A stretch of 64,000 nt of DNA, taken from contig CAJTRC010000003.1 of NCBI GenBank assembly GCA_910578365.1, forward strand, positions 4,380 to 68,379. The letters run 5' to 3'. The DNA is from an uncultured Muribaculaceae bacterium. GTDB lineage: Bacteria > Bacteroidota > Bacteroidia > Bacteroidales > Muribaculaceae. Positions within the stretch are counted from its first letter, which is position 1; every line of letters starts with the position of its first letter. Made by a program: the position numbers and the translations under genes. The notes under the pieces are model-generated. The model saw only the letters and a list, made by a program, of their open reading frames with translations. It made no database searches and was not told where the DNA came from. Of this stretch, positions 61,118 to 64,000 are shown in pieces.

Positions 61118-61847
61118 TGGTGATAAGGTCCACGCCGCTGTCGATACACCATTGCATGTCCTCGGGCCGGTCGACAGTCCACACGTTCACTTTCATACCC
61201 AGCTCGTGGGCCTCCTTTATCCACTCGGGATGTCGGCGCAGCACGCCGATATGGTAGTCAATGGCATTGCCGCCCACCACTTTCACCTGCATAGGTGTCA
61301 GGTCGCCGCTAAGATACTGCACCAGACTGCCTTCCGGAGCATATTTGGCAAAGTTCACCAAAGCCTCCTTCGAGAATGTGATATAGTCGGTACGGTCGGC
61401 AAGGCCCATATCCTTCACCATCTGTATGCCCTCTTTTACTGCGAGCGCCTCGGCTTCCTTGTCGGGGTGCTCTTTCAGTTCAAACACCAGCCGAAGGTCG
61501 GGCAGACTCTGCGCTGCCGTAAGCAACTGTTTGAGCGTAGGCATCGGCTCACCATTGTCGAGTACAACACCGGCCAGGACCTTCGAGCTTGCTTCGCAGG
61601 CGGTTACGCCCTTAAATTTACTGTCGTGATTCACAAACAGCACGCCGTCGGTACTGCGCCATACATCGAATTCCGAGGCGTAAGCCCCTACCGAGTCGGC
61701 CTTTACCAATGATCGCAGCGAGTTCTGCGCCGAACCCGGAGCATCCCAGTAGCCACGATGCGCCACTATCAGAGGTTTCCCGGCCCATGCCGAAAGGGCG
61801 GCGACGCCCACCAGAACGCCGGCCGCCAGTATCTTTATACCTTTCAT
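61083..61847 (-). CDS. glycerophosphodiester phosphodiesterase family protein
   Basis: The ATG at 61847 gives 254 residues with a signal peptide (about 1-22, ending SAWA). The GDPD fold is shown by PLIVAHRGYWDAPGSAQNSL (His-Arg motif), SEFDVWRSTDGVLFVNHDSKF (metal-binding Glu, Asp and His) and VNVWTVDRPEDMQWCIDSGVDLITTNQP. It would release glycerol phosphate from lipid headgroups in the periplasm. A TACCTTTG box (61861 to 61854) ends 6 bases before the ATG, so it may be leaderless, unless it is only transcribed with the gene upstream. Confidence 0.9.
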   Translation of the reverse strand: MKGIKILAAGVLVGVAALSAWAGKPLIVAHRGYWDAPGSAQNSLRSLVKADSVGAYASEFDVWRSTDGVLFVNHDSKFKGVTACEASSKVLAGVVLDNGEPMPTLKQLLTAAQSLPDLRLVFELKEHPDKEAEALAVKEGIQMVKDMGLADRTDYITFSKEALVNFAKYAPEGSLVQYLSGDLTPMQVKVVGGNAIDYHIGVLRRHPEWIKEAHELGMKVNVWTVDRPEDMQWCIDSGVDLITTNQPVVLKGLL

Positions 61848-61883
61848 AATATGCAAAGGTACAATTTTTTTATTACATAACGG

Positions 61884-62339
61884 TCAGGCAGGCGACGTAG
61901 GCGTGGTGGGAGTCGAACGTATCTCGCCTGTAGCAATGGTGTAGGTCAGATTTTGGTCGAGCAACACCAACTCGTAAGTGCGGGCGTTGCGCTCGGCGCT
62001 GAACACCCGGTCGGTTGCCTCCGTTTCCTCGAGATAGCGATAGAGATTCTGCGGCATGCAGTCGAACAGAAACTGCTGTGGCAACGGCTCGCCATAACCG
62101 TCGACGCTAATCCAGCCGTAGTCATGCGTAAACGTCAGTCCGGGTCCATAGGCAATATCCACCGATATAGTACCGTCTTTGGCCTGATTGTATGAGCGTG
62201 CGTAAGTACCAGGCCAATATGCCTCGATAAAATTGACGATAGGCTGCGGTATCTGATTCCACACCTCCTCATGGTCGTGGCAGGCGGCCAGGCACACGCA
62301 GAACAGCAGCGACAGAATGTAATTGAAACGTGTTTTCAT
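61884..62339 (-). CDS. PepSY-like (DUF2874) lipoprotein
   Basis: This 151-residue protein has a signal peptide with a lipobox-like LAAC (Cys at about 19), followed by HDHEE. The body (IVNFIEAYWPGTYARSYNQAKDGTISVDIAYGPGLTFTHDYGWISVDGYGEPLPQQF) fits the PepSY-like DUF2874 group of small periplasmic or outer-membrane-attached proteins. It starts the minus-strand pair with the GDPD, 36 bp apart. Confidence 0.75.
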   Translation of the reverse strand: MKTRFNYILSLLFCVCLAACHDHEEVWNQIPQPIVNFIEAYWPGTYARSYNQAKDGTISVDIAYGPGLTFTHDYGWISVDGYGEPLPQQFLFDCMPQNLYRYLEETEATDRVFSAERNARTYELVLLDQNLTYTIATGEIRSTPTTPTSPA

Positions 62340-62402
62340 AACATAAGCATTTACCTTTAAACGCCTACGCGCCCCGTTTGGTTGCGGAGTTTTTGTCCGC
62401 AG

Positions 62403-63893
62403 TTACGGACGCATTACCACTACTTGTGGCCAATTATTTCTGATATCTGTTCTTTCTTCCTCATTATTTACATGATATATTCTGGATTCTGACACAGAAA
62501 ATTCATTATCCATATATTTAATCTGCATTGTGACTGTAACCATTGCAATGATTTTATATTTCGACGGTAATTCCCATTTTACATAAAAGGCAGTGGAACC
62601 AGGCATAGATGACGTGTCATAGTCCTTTGAAGACAACCCTACAACATCTGAAACCTGAGTTTTACCAATAGGCAAATTTGATAATATTTTATACGGGTCC
62701 GAGTAAAATAAATCGCGTAAGACCGGCACACTACTTCCACCATAAATTGCAGAAATAGGCTCTTTTATTGAATCGACGGGCGTCTTGCTAATATATCCAG
62801 ATGGGTCTTTGGATACATATCCAATATATTTTACAGAAACACTATGACTCTGCACATAGCTCTTTAAGTACGGATTTATTTCAACATCAAGTTCAGTTTT
62901 TGACAAAGTGGGATAAGGTGCTGTTCCACATATGCATATACTGCTTCCTTCATCCTGAAAAGTAGTCACATCCACTTTTTGAGTAGTATTCCAATACGCC
63001 TTGGGTCGCGTCTTTAGCGTCCACACTCCAAGATTTTCAAGTTCATCTTTCACTGTACCAACAATAGGCACACCATCTCCAATTCCAATCGACTGCGGAA
63101 CTACGAACGGTGGTTTTCTTACTACAATAGGCCGATTTTGTGCGGCAAGTATTTCCTTGAGATTAAAACTTATTACAGGCACATCGCTTGTAGTCTGCCA
63201 CGACGACAAACCGCTGAGTTTCATTTCTCCTTCGGAACTAAGACGCACATCCGAAGTTGTGCTGTATGTTGTCTGAGTGACGGTCGTGCGGCCAAACAAC
63301 AGATTAAATCCGGATTTAATTATTCCTCCAATATTTCCCGAGGCTATATTTGCAACAAGATTCAGTACTGACTTACCAATTGTTATACCGCTATTAGTAC
63401 TATTGCCAACCGCTGACAATTTATCTATCACCTTTGTTGCTTTATTGCCGGCAAATGAAGCCAGACCATTGTATTTACTTTCTGATGTAGTGACCGGCGT
63501 TGTAGTCGAGGTTATGGTTCCGGTAGTACTGAGATTCAGCGAACCTAAAAAACTCGACTTTATTACATTCGTAGTATATGCAGCAATCTTGAAATCGCAG
63601 TCTGTGAGGTCATCGGCATATCGAGAAACCTGAAAATCAAATCCATTCCAGCCTGGAGTAAGGCCATTTGGTATTCCGTTATTTGCAGTAGCAATCGCAC
63701 TTTCATTTGTCGCGCCAAGTATGAAATCCCGGTTAACGCACGGTTCATCGTCGGCTTTGGCAAAGTAATCCGGAATATCCATGAATTTATATGGAGTCAA
63801 TCCGTTCAATGGCCTTGCATATATTATCCACTGTGCATTAGTCGACGGTTGAAAACCCTCGTAATAACGCGAGTTCGGGATAAGGAACACCAT
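62403..63893 (-). CDS. AT-rich 496-residue protein of unknown function, possibly 5'-truncated
   Basis: The first in-frame ATG is at 63893; the frame stays open to 63953 but contains no other ATG. No signal peptide is visible at this start, although the composition (many Ser, Thr and Gly; repeated SxxTxTxT) looks like a secreted or surface protein. Recognisable features are a Thr/Ser-rich stretch (TGTITSTTTPVTTSESK, about 125-142) and a Gly-rich stretch (IASGNIGGIIKSGFNLLFG). A hairpin with a T-run ends directly before the ATG. The gene is clearly more AT-rich than its neighbours, so recent acquisition is likely. Confidence 0.6.
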   Translation of the reverse strand: MVFLIPNSRYYEGFQPSTNAQWIIYARPLNGLTPYKFMDIPDYFAKADDEPCVNRDFILGATNESAIATANNGIPNGLTPGWNGFDFQVSRYADDLTDCDFKIAAYTTNVIKSSFLGSLNLSTTGTITSTTTPVTTSESKYNGLASFAGNKATKVIDKLSAVGNSTNSGITIGKSVLNLVANIASGNIGGIIKSGFNLLFGRTTVTQTTYSTTSDVRLSSEGEMKLSGLSSWQTTSDVPVISFNLKEILAAQNRPIVVRKPPFVVPQSIGIGDGVPIVGTVKDELENLGVWTLKTRPKAYWNTTQKVDVTTFQDEGSSICICGTAPYPTLSKTELDVEINPYLKSYVQSHSVSVKYIGYVSKDPSGYISKTPVDSIKEPISAIYGGSSVPVLRDLFYSDPYKILSNLPIGKTQVSDVVGLSSKDYDTSSMPGSTAFYVKWELPSKYKIIAMVTVTMQIKYMDNEFSVSESRIYHVNNEEERTDIRNNWPQVVVMRP

Positions 63894-63932
63894 AAAAAAG
63901 TTGAATCGGCAGCTTAAAAAAGTTGCCGATTC
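63894..63932 (-). terminator. hairpin and T-run immediately upstream of the last gene
   Basis: On the minus strand GAATCGGCA and TGCCGATTC (63924-63932 with 63903-63911) form a 9-bp stem, followed by AACTTTTTT that leads straight into the ATG at 63893. It is probably the terminator of a gene beyond the window's right edge. Confidence 0.65.
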
Positions 63933-64000
63933 TCTTGGTAATATTACTGATATTTAGTAATTTAGAGGTACTAAACAATAAATACTGTATCATGATTACC

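Noticed and set aside
63971..64000. possible C-terminal tail of a minus-strand gene at the right edge
   Set aside because: A frame ending in TAG at 63971-63973 exists and would fit the terminator at 63894-63932, but nine codons cannot support a call.
1..64000. tRNA, rRNA and CRISPR arrays
   Set aside because: No cloverleaf-like, rRNA-like or regularly spaced repeat array was noticed by eye; a tRNA or covariance search was not possible here.

Overview
The window looks like a chromosome segment of a Bacteroidales bacterium. A member of the Muribaculaceae (S24-7) or a close relative is my guess from gene content and moderate GC, not a proof. The evidence is the many Bacteroidetes-type promoters (TAnnTTTG at -7, often TTTG/TTG about 19-21 bp upstream), little Shine-Dalgarno signal, and families that are essentially Bacteroidetes-specific: Lnb_N/DUF4105, DUF4421, DUF4295 next to rpmG-rpmB, an ExbB-ExbD-ExbD-TonB operon and a Q-rich, SEC-C-tailed SecA of 1136 residues.

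Layout. 0.1-6.5 kb is a tightly packed plus-strand run: M24 peptidase, CCA-adding enzyme, QueD, QueE, an Lnb_N-type membrane protein and a degenerate alkaline-phosphatase-superfamily protein. 6.6-11.4 kb is secA-radA. A DUF4421 outer-membrane protein (minus) and guaA (plus) diverge at 12.5 kb. 14.17-25.65 kb is an integrated mobile element. 25.7-32 kb has an M13 peptidase, DUF2461-CYTH, and a His-rich small protein with a TonB-dependent receptor. 32-38.4 kb is a minus-strand group (secreted unknown, miaA, membrane protein, tricorn-like S41 protease). 38.5-48 kb has two QdtA/WxcM-type cupins with a histidine phosphatase, a lone cupin, mltG-TPR, panC-panD-ffh-folD and capA. 48.3-51.7 kb is exbB-exbD-exbD-tonB. 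The rest holds nadE, an outer-membrane barrel protein, holA, an HSDR_N-type protein, PBP1A, DUF4295-rpmG-rpmB, an SGNH hydrolase, a GDPD, a PepSY-like lipoprotein and an AT-rich unknown gene whose start sits directly behind a terminator-like hairpin.

The mobile element is the most interesting part. It appears to have entered the 3' end of guaA: a 13-bp piece of the last guaA codons (IEWE) is present at 14171-14183 and again, in frame with a stop, at 25633-25645. The probable original guaA terminator follows the second copy, 11.5 kb from the gene. Inside both ends lie repeated CCCCGAT motifs in a shared 21-bp block that could be integrase arm sites or an alternative boundary. The cargo comprises a tyrosine integrase, a small serine recombinase, a Cro/CI-type regulator, an HTH-plus-methyltransferase-like protein, and a candidate structured RNA with its own promoter and terminator-like hairpin. 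There is also a four-gene operon (lipoprotein plus three proteins with identical N-terminal zinc-ribbon spacing), a NADAR protein behind a hairpin-rich leader, two unknown proteins, and a Rep_trans-like initiator or relaxase preceded by iteron-like repeats.

No rRNA, tRNA or CRISPR array was seen. All family assignments are from reading motifs; no database search was run.
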